DNA from: Mytilus galloprovincialis
Lineage: Eukaryota > Mollusca > Bivalvia > Mytilida > Mytilidae
Direction: 5' to 3'
DNA length: 64,000 bases
Assembly: GCF_965363235.1 (NCBI RefSeq)
Contig: NC_134849.1
Location: 13,728,863 to 13,792,862 of the forward strand
Part shown: one piece after another, positions 32,900 to 46,900 of the stretch
How the letters are laid out: every line of letters begins with the position of its first letter
Numbering within the stretch: the first letter of the stretch is position 1
The notes under the pieces: generated by a model
Seen by the model: only the letters and a program-made list of their open reading frames with translations
What the model was told of the DNA's origin: nothing
Databases searched by the model: none
Program-made: the position numbers and the translations under genes

Positions 32900-34900
32900 A
32901 AAGTATTTATTATATCACATTTATTCATAAAAGATTATTGCACATTCATTTCAATTTTCATAAGTAAAACAATAAAAAGAAGCATCAACCTATTCCATAA
33001 GAAAAAAATATTTTATGTAATACTGGTTTGTAGAATTCTTTATCATATTTATAATTTCAAGTTAATACACATTTGATCCGAAAAAATTAGTTAGCTTAAT
33101 TTCCATACTCAGAAACATTTGGTGTGACAGAAAAAAAAACAGTTTCTTTCAAAGCTCATCAGGTAATTTGACGCATCACAATTGCTGTATTGAAATCATT
33201 ATCAATAAGCGATTCCTACTGATATATATCATACCAAATGCCCTTTTAAAAAAAATCAAGTACCTTTTTTTAATAAAATTGAACATGTTTTGGAGGTTAT
33301 CAAAACCAATCATTATAAACCAAGACAAATTTGCCATTGAATTTTTCAAACAAAGACAGATTTAAGCATACATTTGAGTATATAAGATAATATCTTGCAT
33401 ACTTAAGAGTTATTGCACTAATAGTGAGAACTATTTTTCAAGAAGCCCATTGAAAGATACATAAGGAATTGGAATGTCAATCTTTAAAATTTTGTTCATC
33501 AAAATCACATTAAAATTGACAAAAATTAGGTGAAATCACCAAAATTTTTTTATTTAAAATACAAAATTGATACACACCTACAGTATACCATACTTAGCCA
33601 GGCCAAGCTGTATTTAAACTGTAAATTTTACCACTTTACCAAGTTGATAATTTCAATATCATTATCAACTGTAAATAAAAATCAGAAATTATGGCTAAAA
33701 AATGAAAAGGTGTTAATCTTATTATTAAAATTATTAAAAGGGAAATGAATCTTACCAAATTAGACAAAGCGGACAAATCTATTTTGAGAATGTTTTGAAA
33801 TAACATGGTGAATATAACTATACATTGTAACAAATGACAGGATAATACAACAAATGGAAGTTTTTAACGACCTCGACTGGCTATACAGCCCTTGCTTGGT
33901 TGGTTACAGGATAATTACTATTTACCCAGCCTCATTCATAGTTACACATATTCACAAATAAAAATACAATACTGAAATTTTTCATATTATGGCTTATGGG
34001 TAAATTAACCATCATTAAGAACACTCCTAAATATTTGAAAACCAGGAATGTATACATACATAGCACCAATAGAGGTGATAAAATCATTTATCTTACCTCC
34101 TATACATTTCTAAGAATATGATTGGTTAAAAGCCTCCTCGTGGAAACCGTGCATATGGAATTTACTGACCCCATATATACCGTATTAGGTCACTAGCACA
34201 CTATGTAACTAATAATATTAGCATAGGTCTGTTACCTTCTTTATGGCAAAAAGTGGTTAAATATTGAGTGTGAATAGTATTATGAATGTAGCCTGAAAAT
34301 AAATAGTCCCTACTGCCTCTTATTTATAGTAACTTGGGTATAGCCTGTTAAATAAGTTCATCATACTGTGAAACAAAACAAGTTAAAGATAAACAATAAA
34401 GATGAACTAAATAAATCTCATATATAAACAAATTAAACAGTATTATGCATTAAAAGCACTTCTAAAAGTATAATACATGTATTCTAACCAAACATATCAC
34501 AAAGTAAACAAAAACAAGTATGCATTCCATGCAGTGAGTTCAGCATACTCCCACTCCTAAAACTAAAGCAAAGATAAAAAAAAAAGCACTTGTATTTAAC
34601 TTATCAGACTGCTGAATAATTAGGCAGCTACTTGGTTTAGTAGCACTAGATGAATGTGTGAAGATGAACACATTGAAAAATTCAAAGTATTTGCAAGCAA
34701 GAAGTAGGTGTTTGGTAGATCAGATTTTTGAATCATACCTAATACAGTATTGTTTATCAAAATTTAATCTCACAACCAAAATTAATGTTGGTTATACGGA
34801 AATGAACATGTCATACAAGAAAAAGTATTTTTGTTAATTTAATAACTTGGAAGAAAAAAAAATGCTGGTACTGAATAAAATTTGATAATATTTGTAAACC
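32900..34900. other. gene-free stretch
   Basis: Very AT-rich. I see no exon and no repeat pair that I can support. Confidence 0.4.
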
Positions 34901-36988
34901 AGGTGCTCCGCAGGGCGCAGCTTTATACGACCACAGAGGTCAAACCCTGAACAGTTGGGGCAAGTATGGACAAAACATTCAAGCGTGATACAGCTCTGAA
35001 TTTGGATTGTGATCAAATTTTTGACATTACATGGTTTTTTTTTACACAAAACAAATTTATGTCAAGATTTTACAATTCAATTAAAGATTTCTTCTTCAAA
35101 CTTTTTAAATCTAAAATTAAATAGTTGACACAGCATAGGTTTCTGACACAGAATGAATGTGGTCTAATGAACTTTTTTGAAGTTTTTTTTTGCCTTTGAG
35201 CAATTCACTATGCTGTTGAATATTAATCCTCTCAAAAAAATGTTTGAAGAAATTTTCTTTTTAATTATGAAATCTGAAATGAGAAAAATTTAACCCCCCC
35301 CCTTTTTTTTCACATCCCCGTTTCCCTTTTTCCAAAACTGATATCAATTCAAATTTCTAATGGAGTTTGCAACAATAACTACTCGTTTAAATACATCATA
35401 AAATATTAAAATGTAAAATAAAGTGCTTGTTATCACTGAATGGTAAAGATTGGTTGGTAGTAAAAGTGAATATACATTGTTTATTGTATAAAACAATAAA
35501 AAAAACTTCATCAGCAACATTTTATATTGGCAAATTTCCAATGAAGTTATTTACATAAAGTTATTGGCAAATAAAAATAGAAAATGACATCATAGTCATG
35601 TCTGGCAAATGTCCAACATACATTATCTAAAAACATTTTAGAAAAGATAAGGAAAAAAAGCTTCATCAGCAACATTTTATATTGGCAAATTTCCAATGAA
35701 GTTATTTACATAAAGTTATTGGCAAATAAAAATAGAAAATGACATCATAGTCATGTCTGGCAAATTTCCAACATATATTATCAACTACTATTCTATACAA
35801 AGAAAGATAACTCCAATTGAAAATTAATTGCTATTGCACAATATTGTGCAATTAGATATTTCTTGCTCTTGTGCAATACTGTGCAATTGAAAATTTCTTG
35901 CTATTGCACAATACTTGATATGGAATCCTGATTTGGACCAACTTGAAAACTGGGCCCCATAATCAAAAATCAAAGTACATATTTAGATAAAGCATATCAA
36001 ATAAGCCCATGAATTTAATTTTTGTTAAAATCAAACTTAGTTTAATTTTGGACCCTTTGGACCTTAATGTAGACCAATTTGAAAACTGGACCAAAAATTA
36101 AGAATCTACATACACAGTTAGATTTGGCATATTAAAGAACCCATTTATTCATTTTTTGATAAAATCAAACAAAGTTTAATTTTGGACCCCAATTTGGACC
36201 AACTTGAAAACTAGGCCAATAATTAAAAATCTAAGTACATTTTTAAATTCAGCATATCAAAGAACCCCAAGGATTCAATTTTTGTTAAAATCAAACTAAG
36301 GTTAATTTTGGACCCTTTGGACCTTAATGTAGACCAATTTGAAAACGGGACCAAAAATTAAGAATCTACATACATAGTTAGATTCGGCATATCAAAGAAC
36401 CCCAATTATTTAATTTTTGATGAAATCACACAAAGTTCAATTTTGGACCCTTTGGGCCCCTTATTCCTAAACTGTTAGGACCAAAACTCCCAAAACCAAA
36501 CCCAACCTTCCTTTTATGGTCATTAACCTTGTGTTTAAATTTCATAGATTTCTATTTACTTATACTAAAGTTATGGTGCAAAAACCAAGAATAATGCTTA
36601 TTTGGGCCCTTTTTTGGCCCTTAATTCCTAAACTGTTGGAACCAAAACTCCCAAAATTAATCCCAACCTTCCTTTTGTGGTCATAAACCTTGTGTCAAAA
36701 TTTCATAGATTTCTATTCACTTAAACTAAAGTTATAGTGCGAAAACTAAGAAAATGCTTATTTGGGCCCTTTTTGGCCCCTAATTCCTAAAATGTTGGAA
36801 CCAAAACTCCCAAAATCAATCCCAACCTTCCTTTTGTGGTCATAAACCTTGTGTTGAAATTTCATTGATTTCTATTCACTTTTACTAAAGTTAGAGTGCG
36901 AAAACTAAAAGTATTCGGACGACGACGACGACGCCAACGTGATAGCAATATATGACCAAAAAATTTAAATTTTTGCGGTCGTATAAAA
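34901..36988 (+). mobile_element. 2.1-kb non-autonomous element with subterminal inverted repeats, copy 1
   Basis: Head GGTGCTCCGCAGGGCGCAGC then TTTATACGACCACAG; end TTGCGGTCGTATAAAAAG. The inner parts of head and end are complementary. The interior has three kinds of tandem unit: a palindromic 40-bp unit (about 35829-35915), roughly 125-bp units (phrase TTAATTTTGGACCC), and roughly 160-bp units (phrase CCTTCCTTTTGTGGTCATAA). A GAC-repeat tract lies near the end. No protein is encoded that I can recognise. A 70-90% similar copy lies at 41565-43437. Confidence 0.75.
35506..35785 (+). repeat. near-identical tandem duplication inside copy 1
   Basis: About 125 bp starting CTTCATCAGCAACATTTTAT occur at 35506 and 35661 with almost no differences. 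The sister element at 41565 lacks this stretch, so it was inserted or expanded recently. Confidence 0.8.
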
Positions 36989-37958
36989 AGAGTATTGTTA
37001 TTGATATGTAACATAATAAAATGCCCTGTTTACACAAAATGATCCAGTTAAAAACTGTAAATATTAAAATATTGCCCTGTTCATGCAAAACACTAAATTG
37101 TTAAAACTGTAGTGTAAAATAATTTATACACTATCTCCATACAAAATATTTCCAAGCTTAATAATTAAAACTCTTAAAATAAAACAAATGCCCTGTAAAA
37201 CTTAGTAAAATACAAAAAAATGGATGCTCTGTTCATTCAAACCATTTAAAATCTTTAATTACAACATGGTTACATAAAATGATATTCTCGTTTACATGTT
37301 TTAACACAAAATAATTCAGACAGAGGTGTGTAAGCTAAGAATGAATTACAGAATATTCCTTTAAATAACAGAGTACTCTTTCTTGATGGTAAAGATGAAC
37401 TAAAATTAAAAATGCTAAATAAAATATTTCATCCAATTTCTGATTTACCTGCATATGAAAATATCAAAAAAATTATAGTTGTATATACTAATGTTATTTC
37501 AAAATGTGACTTGGTGAGTATTGCAACATCTGATATTCGATACATATATCTAAATGCTGATATTTCCAAAACTGCAAAAATTATAATTTAGGATTTTTGT
37601 TGTATATTCTTCAAAAATTGCAATAATAAATGGATGTAATTACTTCTCCATTAAAAGTGAGTAAAACGTCTATATCAATGTAAAATATTCATTAAGTAAC
37701 TTGCACAGGCCTACTAAATTGATGTAGAAATGTAACGTGTGTTCATGAAAAGTCTATTTTGCACAGTACTACAAAATGTACAAAGGTTATATGACTAAAT
37801 GAAAAGTCTTTTCAGCATATGAGGTGGAATGCTGTTTAAAGTTTCTTGACAATAACTACCGTACTTGGTCGTGTATAGTCTGCACTTTTCTTCGGTCCTC
37901 CTTTTTGAACAAAGTTGAAGACAGCAAACTGGTGACACAGCTTTAATTCACTATTAAT

Positions 37959-40900
37959 TTACTTAATTTCATCAAGGATCAGACGAGAGGCAAATGCAAT
38001 TGAGAATGCCAATACTACTCCAACTATAGCATTATAATTCAGGGCAAAATTAAACACCTGTAAATAAAATAAGGTACAAAATTAAAATACTATCAATCAA
38101 ATACATCATGTGACATGATGTGATGATGTATATTGCCAAAAGTAAAATCACAACAAGAATGTGTCCTCAGTACACGAATGCCCCACTCGCACTATTATTT
38201 TCCATGTTTAGTGGACCGTGAAATTGGGGTAAAAACTCTAATTTGGCATTAAAATTAGAAAGATCATATCATAGGGGACATGTGTACTAAGTTTGAAGTC
38301 GATTGGACTTAAACTTCATCAAAAATTACCTTGACCAAAAACTTTAACCTGAAGCGGGACAGACGGACGGACGAACGAACGGACGGACGGACGCACAGAC
38401 CAGAAAACATAATGCCCCTCTACTATCTTAGGTGGGGCATAAAAATACTGAATTCCAAGGAAAATTCAAAATGAAAAGTTCCTAATCAAATGACAAAATC
38501 AAAGGCTTAAACACATCAAATGAATGGATAACAACTCTTATATTGATGACTTGGTAAAGGCACTTTCGCAAGTAGAAAATGGAAGATTAAACCTGATTTT
38601 ATAGCTAGCTAACCCTCTCACTTGTATGACAATCATACAGTAAATTTATGTGAAAAACTTTTATTTGATAATCTCCCTTTGTATAGATTAAAAAAAAGGT
38701 GCTTGCAAAATTAACATTCACCACAATATACCCTTTTTGCTGTGAGGGAGTGTAAAATAAATATCAATCAATCAATCTATCACAACTAACAATTTAGTTT
38801 CAGTTTTTATCAATTCTTTTTATAATTATGAAATTTATATTTCTCATTGTTTTACTGTAATACTCATCAAGATTAATGCTAAAGATTTTTAAAAGTATCA
38901 CTAGGCAAATATGATGCCCAATTTAAAGTTATCACTAGGCAAATGTGATGCCCAATTTAAAGTCATCACTAGGCAAATGTGATGCCCAATTTAAAGTCAT
39001 CACTAGGCAAATGTGATGCCCAATTTAAAGTTATCACCTGGCAAATGTGATGCCCAATTTAAAGTAAATGAATAAAGTTTGATCTTGTTGATAGTATACA
39101 TGTTATATATCATATTTCATTTCAACACATCATAATCCATTTGTATATTCCTCACTTATAATACAAACAATCTATGACAATATAATTTGATTTAAGGGGG
39201 TACATAACACTACAGGGAGATAACTGTAAAAATCACCCAAACATTTAATCACATTCTATTGTTAAAGAAATATTAAGCTTTACAATGATCGAAAATTAAT
39301 GCTTCTAAAACTGCTATATATCCAATGAAATATATCGATAAAATGTGTGGTTCAAGTTTTTTGAAATTATTTTATTTTTGTCAAAGGATCAAAGTAAATC
39401 ATTGTTTCAAAATTTTATGAAAATTATATCAGCCAAATTAATTTAACTCTGGTTGTTTGGCACCACCTTTTAAAAAAAAGATTATTTAACTTGTGTCAAT
39501 TATCAGTCAGAAGAAGCAGAGACACAACAAAATGTTAACCAATTTATTACCATACCTGCATTTGAAGAGGTTGAACGGTAAGGAACTGTAGAAGTTTCAG
39601 TCTCTCCTCTGTAGGACAGATACACTGTAATAGAGATACTTGATTAGAATGAACCACTTTGGAACCAAAGATTCAGTCTTCAGTATATGTTATAAAGATA
39701 CTTGATTAGAATGCACAAATACAGAACTAAGGACCTAGTTTTGAGTTTTTAATAGAGATACTGTGGATTTTTGTCTATATTTGATTTGTGGTTTTTCAAA
39801 AGTCTACATATATGCTCAGTGAGGGGGAATAGGAGGGGTCCTGATCCGAAATCCCGGGGTTAAAAACACGAAATCCCGAGATCCCAATTTTAAATAACTT
39901 AAATCCCGACATCCCAAGATTCGAAAAAAAGAATTCCCGGAACCCTAATGGGTCAATCCCGAAATCCCGAGCTTAAAACACCCAATCCCGGCGTCCCGAT
40001 AAAGGTCCTATCCCCCTCCTCAGTATGTGTAATAGAGATACTGTGAATTTATTTATTTTCGTTGATTGAGGGAAACTTGCATTTTCCCCTATATTTGATT
40101 TTGTTGTTTTTCAAAAGTCTACATAGGGTATGCTTAGAGAAAATGTAAAATTGTATGCTCCTTTGAACATTTAAATTCAGATTTACTTTTACCACTAATT
40201 TTGTAAATAAAACTTGATCCACAACAAATGATTTACAGGCACAACTTCAGAACCAAAGGTTTAGTCTTCAGTTTGACATTTTAACCTTAATACATATTCT
40301 AAAGAATGCTCTTGTCAGTTTAATCAAATATTTCTGATAAAAGAGCTCTCTAATGTTCTCTTTACTTAGTTAAAGGTACATTCAAGGTAAATGTGCTTTG
40401 AGTACAGATACAAAGGTTGTCAGCTTTGGAAATTTAGAAAAAAAATATATATATGAATAACTCCACAGAAAATCAATTGTTTTCAAGGACTGTGATATTA
40501 TTGAGCATCCACTACTTTTTTTCTTGTGAAATAAACATTAAATGCAAAAGAGCTTGTATTCTAACATGTTTTAAATTAATATTTTATCGAACTGCAAACT
40601 TTAACACTGCATTTATAAAATACCTCAGCATCATACTATTCTTAGACCTTAACAAAACTAACTTACCCTAATCATTCTTTGACCTTCACCATTGACCTCT
40701 GCAAATGCTGAGGCCAGTAAAAGGAGCATAAAGAGTGGTAATATACATTCTAAAATGGAAAATATTCTGGCGGGATGAGACAACCATGTGATGACGTAAT
40801 CACTGATCCATAGCAATACAAAGAAGATCCAACTACCTAGCCATCTCTGTAAGTAGCGAGACGTCACTCTCATTCTTTTCTGAAAAAAAGAAGAAAAGTG

Positions 40901-43900
40901 TTATAATGGCTAGCTAGAGCTCATTATAAGTGGCATTTATCATATTAAACTGTATGCTGATATTTTTTAAACATTTAATGTAGGAACAGGAAATATCTTT
41001 ACCAATACTATACAATTATGGCCTTTGTATGAGGTAGATACAAGAATATATTGACCTGAAAAAAATACATTGACTGAGGAGGAAGTCCGAGGTTGATATA
41101 CTTCTTTGGGTCGATATATATCCTGTATTGACTTCATACATTGCTATAATTGTTATATTATTAATTTCCAACCATATCTGTATCAAAATCGTCATTTGCT
41201 TTTGTTGAAATTTTATAGATATCATATTGTCTCCGAGACAATAACATATTAGTTGTTATCTTATTTACATTTTTTTACTTTTTTTGTATTTGAAGATTTT
41301 TTCAATAATCGATCATAGATATTTTTTATAAAACTGTTAACAATATCATGAAATTCATTACATGACGTCACAAAATATATCGGTTTTTAGATATTCTAAA
41401 AATAACCATGCAATATGTGTTTTGCTATGCAATATGCTTTTTGCTATCCACTGTTTTCTATCCCCCTTCGAAAATATAGTTTAACATGTGACTATATATA
41501 TATCCATGAACGAATCAAATTAGTTAAAATATACAAATTTATAATATTATTACATAAAAAAAAAAGATGCTCCGCAGGGCGCAGCTTTATACGACTGCAG
41601 AGGTTGAACCCTGAACGGTTGGGGCAAGTATGGACACAACATTCAAGCTGGATACAGCTCTAAATTTGGATTGTGATTAAATAGTTGACACGGCATAGGT
41701 TTCTGACACAGAATGAATGTGGTCTAATGAACTTAAAATTTTTTTTTTGCCTTTGAGCAATTCACTATGCTGTTGAATATTAATCCTCTCAAAAAAATGC
41801 TTTTTATTCATGAAATCTGAAATGAGAAAAATTTAACCCCCCCCCCCCCCATTTTTTTTCACATCCCCCTTTCCCTTTTTCCAAAACTGATCTCAATTCA
41901 AATTTCTAACGGAGTTTGCAACAATAACTACTCATTTAAATACATCATAAAATATTAAAATGTAACAGAAGGTGCTTGTTATCACTGAATGGTAAAGATT
42001 GTTTTGATTTATCAGTTGGTAGTAAAAGTCAATGTACATTGTATATTGTATGAAACAAGGATTTAAGTTGACTCAACTACTATTCTGGACAAAGAAAGAT
42101 AACTCCAATCAATTGAAAACTTCTTGCTATTGCACAATATTGTGCAATTAGATATTTCTAGCTATTGCACAATACTGTGCAATTGAAAATATTTGCTATT
42201 GCACAATACTGTGCAATTGAAGATTTCTTGCTATTGCGCAATACTGAGCAATTGAAAATTCCTTGCTATTGCACAATACTGTGCAATTGAAGATTTCTTG
42301 CTATTGCTGAATACTGTGCAATTGAAAATTTCTTGCTATTGCACAATACTTAATATAATAATTTTGGATCCTGATTTGAACCAACTTGAAAACTGGGCCC
42401 ATAAACAAAAATCTAAGTACATGTTTAGATTCAGCATATCAAAAAAGCCCAAGAATTCATTTTTTGTTAAAATCAAATTTAGTTTAATTTTGGACCCTTT
42501 GGACTTTAATGTAGACCAATTTGAAAACGGGACCAAAAATTAAGAATCTACATACACAGTTAGATTTGGCATATCAAAGAACCCCAATTATTCAATTTTT
42601 GATGAAATCAAACAAAGTTTAATTTTGGACCCCGATTTGGACCAACTTGAAAACTGGGCCAATAACCAAAAATCTAAGTACATTTTTAGATTCAACATAT
42701 TAAAGAACCCCAAGCATTCAATTTTTGTTAAAATCAAACTAAGTTTAATTTTGGACCCTTTGGACCTTAATGTAGACCAATTTGAAAATGGGACCAAAAA
42801 TTAAGAATCTACATACACAGTTAGATTTAGCATATCAAAGAACCCCAATTATTCAATTTTTTATGAAATCAAACAAAGTTTAATTTTGGACCCTTTGGGC
42901 CCCTTATTCCTAAACTGTTGGGACCAAAACTCCAAAAATCAAACCCAACTTTCCTTTAATGGTCATAAACATTGTGTTTAAATTTCATAGATTTCTATTT
43001 ACTTATACTTAAGTTATGGTGAGAAAACCAAGAATAATGCTTATTTGGGCCCCTTTTTGGTCCCTAATTCCTAAACTGTTGGGACCTCAACTCCCAAAAT
43101 CAATCCCAACCTTCCTTTTGTGGTCATAAACCTTGTGTTTAAATTTCACTGATTTCTATTTACTTATACTAAAGTAATTGTGCAAAAACCAAGAATAATG
43201 CTTATTTGGGCCCTTGTTTGGCCCCTAATTCCTAAACTGTAGGAACCAAAACTCCCAAAATCAATCTCAACCTTCCTTTTGTGGTCATAAACCTTGTGTC
43301 AAAATTTCATCGATTTCTATTCACTTTTACTAAAGTTAGAGTGCAAAAACTAAAAGTATTCGGACGACGACGACGACGACGCCAACATGATAGCAATATA
43401 CAACGAAAAATTAAAATTTTTGCGGTCGTATAAAAAGATAAGATATGATTGCCAATGAGACAACTCTCCACAAGAGACTACATCACACAGAAATTAACAA
43501 CTATAGGTCACTGTACGGCCTTCAAACAATAAGGAAAGGCTATGCTGTATAATATTCAGCTTTTTAAGACACTAAAATGACAAATGTTAAACAATTCAAC
43601 CAGTATACATACAGAAATTTTCCAGTAGGCATTGAGTATTTCTTCATTGGTAAGAATGGTTGACTTGTTTTCTCTGCAGGCTTCATAGTCAACACTGTAT
43701 TCAGACTACAATAACAAAACAAGCTAATATCAAATATATAAATAAATGTCAATCAATTATTGAAGCTTTTATCCAACTGCTGTGCCAGAAGAAGTTATTT
43801 GGAGATTTTTTAATGCATTAATGTTTGACTATACATTTCAACAGCAGGTTCATCATGAAGTTTATAGAACAAAATTCTATGGGTAGTAGGGTCATTGAAA

Positions 43901-46900
43901 AGGCCATAGGGGCTATTCAAGCATAAATGTAAGCACTTGAACGATGAAGAGAAGCCAGCAAAATCATGGCAAAAACAACAAAATGATGAAAAGACAAACA
44001 GTTGTCTTCAAAACATCATCACGTCCTGGAGAAAAAAATCTACCTATATTTCCCTCTCTGACAATGATTTCACTATAATATGTCTAAGCATTTGTTTGTA
44101 CAATGTTTTGTAAAAATTGACAAGCTCACTGTCAAACAGTTATATTACCTGTATGGAGACCCTTGGTTTTGCACTGGTTTCCTGTGGTACATCTACTGAT
44201 GCTGCTGTTGGCTGCTCATCTAACAAATGATACTGTGATCCACTTTGACCAAAATCATCCCATATAAACCAGCCAGAATCTGAATTACAATTAAATATAA
44301 TGTTTTATACTCAAAATAAATATCCAGACCATTCTTAAAAATATAAGGTAGAGACAGTTGGTAGGTAAAAAGATTTGGGCAAATAGAAATTGAAGGTTAG
44401 ATGTTTTTAGTCTTCATGTCTATCTGAGTTAAGAAAATACAAACTTTTTCACATCATGACAATAAAAGGTTTTGGATAGGCAGCTATTTTCTGGGAAGGT
44501 AGGGTAAGGGCAAACAATCATTTTCTTTATTATGGCCCCCATTTATTTAAAATATACAGTAGGTCTGCATTTGATTAGACCATTACTATGGTTAATAAAT
44601 TAATTATCAATAAAAATACAAGTGAACCAACACCTGAAGCGGTGATCGTGCGGTAGGGTAAAAAACGAGTGGATACCACTAGGTATTCAAAGTCATCTTG
44701 AAAATAAAGAATGTGTCGACAATAAAGACAACAACACTTAAGTTTTTACCGCATAGTATCTATTTATTGGGTTTACATGTTTCGCCTAGTAGATAGGCAT
44801 CATCAGGACAATTATACAAAGAAATATGACAGTGAAGTACGAATCTTGCGGTTTGGCGGTTTAACCGGAAGTGTAAGTTACATAATAGTAGTTATGGTGA
44901 CGTTATATAAATAGAAAGTGAAAGTGAAAGTAAATTAAAAGTTAATCTCATGGGAGGTCCTTGGTGGTATTGTACGTTATTTATTCTAATAAATAATTAT
45001 CAATAAGTACAAATGTACTGTGAAATCTTAAAATAATTAATATTGTACAAAATGTTGTATAAAATCCCAAAATGATTTTTAATATCATTCAATTGAATGA
45101 TGAATTTATAAATCATTCCTTTGAAAAGGATATTTAAAAAATCACTGAAACAATTCAGAAGGCTTTTTTCACAAATATTTTGTACCATTCTTGGAATATT
45201 TGAATATAGAATTGTTTTTATGTTTTGTGGTATTTAAAACCAACGAATTTCATTATATATTTTAACACTCTGGAACCTATTTATTTGTACTTCATGTACT
45301 TGTTTTCCTACAGTTTTATTTATTCCATTTTTTGGGGAATCAGTAGTGAAAGTCTTGTTCAATCAGTCAAAAATGTCTATAAGCCATATAGTACAGCATA
45401 CCTGATTGGCCGGTGAGAGAGACAAAGTCCATGCTTTTAGCAGATGTCATCCTTAAGAATTTCTTAGCATTTTCTCTGCTGATTAGCTCTAAAACTTTGG
45501 CTTCTCTGTCCAATACACTGATAAATCTTCTGATCACTAAAAATAAAATAATCATTATGTTTGAGAATGAAGATAGGTTTACAATATGGTTTACAGAATA
45601 GAGAAGATGGCCCCAAAAAATATTGAATAGAGCAAAATAATAAAAAATAGATGAGCATTACATATCATGATAATGAATAATTAATGAAAAGGTAATATTA
45701 TACGGAAAAGACAGATGAATAAATGACTTTTAATTTAAAAAAAACATTTATTAATTTACAAAATTTGTAATTGAAAGAGAATTTTTCATCTCATAGAATA
45801 AGCAATATTTTTAAAGATTTAAACAGAAAAATCACTCAATCATTACATGAATACAGACATTTTAAAGAACCCCTAATCTAGACCCTCATGTATATTATGC
45901 ATGAATATTTTAACACACTTTTATGATTAATCATTCTATATTTTGACCTTAAAGTTTAACACTCTGATGTTGATCCAGTCCAAATTCTATATAATATATA
46001 TTTTAGTTTATATTACCTACCAACTGTATGTGTCCGACAGACAGAGAATAATGTACAGCCCACTAAAACATTCCACATCATTGAAATCAATGTAAACGCT
46101 AGATGTGAAGAGTACATCACATGACACACGTAGCGGGATAGTTTCAGCTTGTCACAATGGTTTGGTCCAAAATTCAGGAATGAGACATATGAATTAATTC
46201 CATAAATAACAACTGCTAAAAATATAAAAAGTCCTGCAACGCTTACTTTCAGAAAAGTTCTTGAGTGAATTCTAACACATTCGACAAAGTTACGATTACT
46301 GAACAATTTTGCAGCAAGTTTTTGAGAATACAGTCCCAAGCATATCCAGATAAAGCCTAAGAATATAGTGACCACCCCCATCAACAGTGTCGTATTTGTC
46401 AAATTACTCAATATGTCAAATATCTCATGTGTCATACCAGTAGCGGAAAATGTCAGACCTAATAATAAGGTAACGATCTGAATAATACGGGATAGAACTG
46501 ACTGTTTTTCTAGGTGAGAATATGTTACACCCAAAACATATATCACAATTTTCCAAGCCCATCCTGGAATTTTCTGTGAATGATTTAACTTTTCTGATGG
46601 TTCTACTTCTGTTAAATCTGAGTTTAAAAAGTTTGACAAGTAAGTTGGGTCTGCTTCGACAGAATCTAAGAAGTCTGGATGAACATTCTTTGTTGTATGA
46701 TCATGTTGTCCTTGCCTGGAATATGAAAAGATTTTAACAATGTCTGTATTTACACTCAACATGCTCAAGAAGAATAGTAACATTAAAAGAACACAATTCC
46801 TAAAATTTAATTATATTTACTGTGGATTCATTTATTTTCTTGGGATACCAATAGCTGTACATTAAGAAAAACTATATTTCACAGTAATTAAGTAAGGTAA

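Noticed and set aside
32668-32928. Minus-strand frame with repeated HYVFWSV blocks
   Set aside because: The repetition reflects the doubled hairpin end of the ATGCCCC repeat.
38896-39065. CRISPR-like array (regular 34-bp units)
   Set aside because: Units are contiguous with no unique spacers, and the DNA is eukaryotic: a minisatellite.
42336-42797. Two similar minus-strand frames (66 and 69 residues, both starting MVPFSNWSTL)
   Set aside because: Their likeness comes from the tandem units of the 2-kb repeat, not from a conserved gene.
46522-46737. 71-residue plus-strand frame
   Set aside because: Antisense to exon 3 of the 7TM gene.
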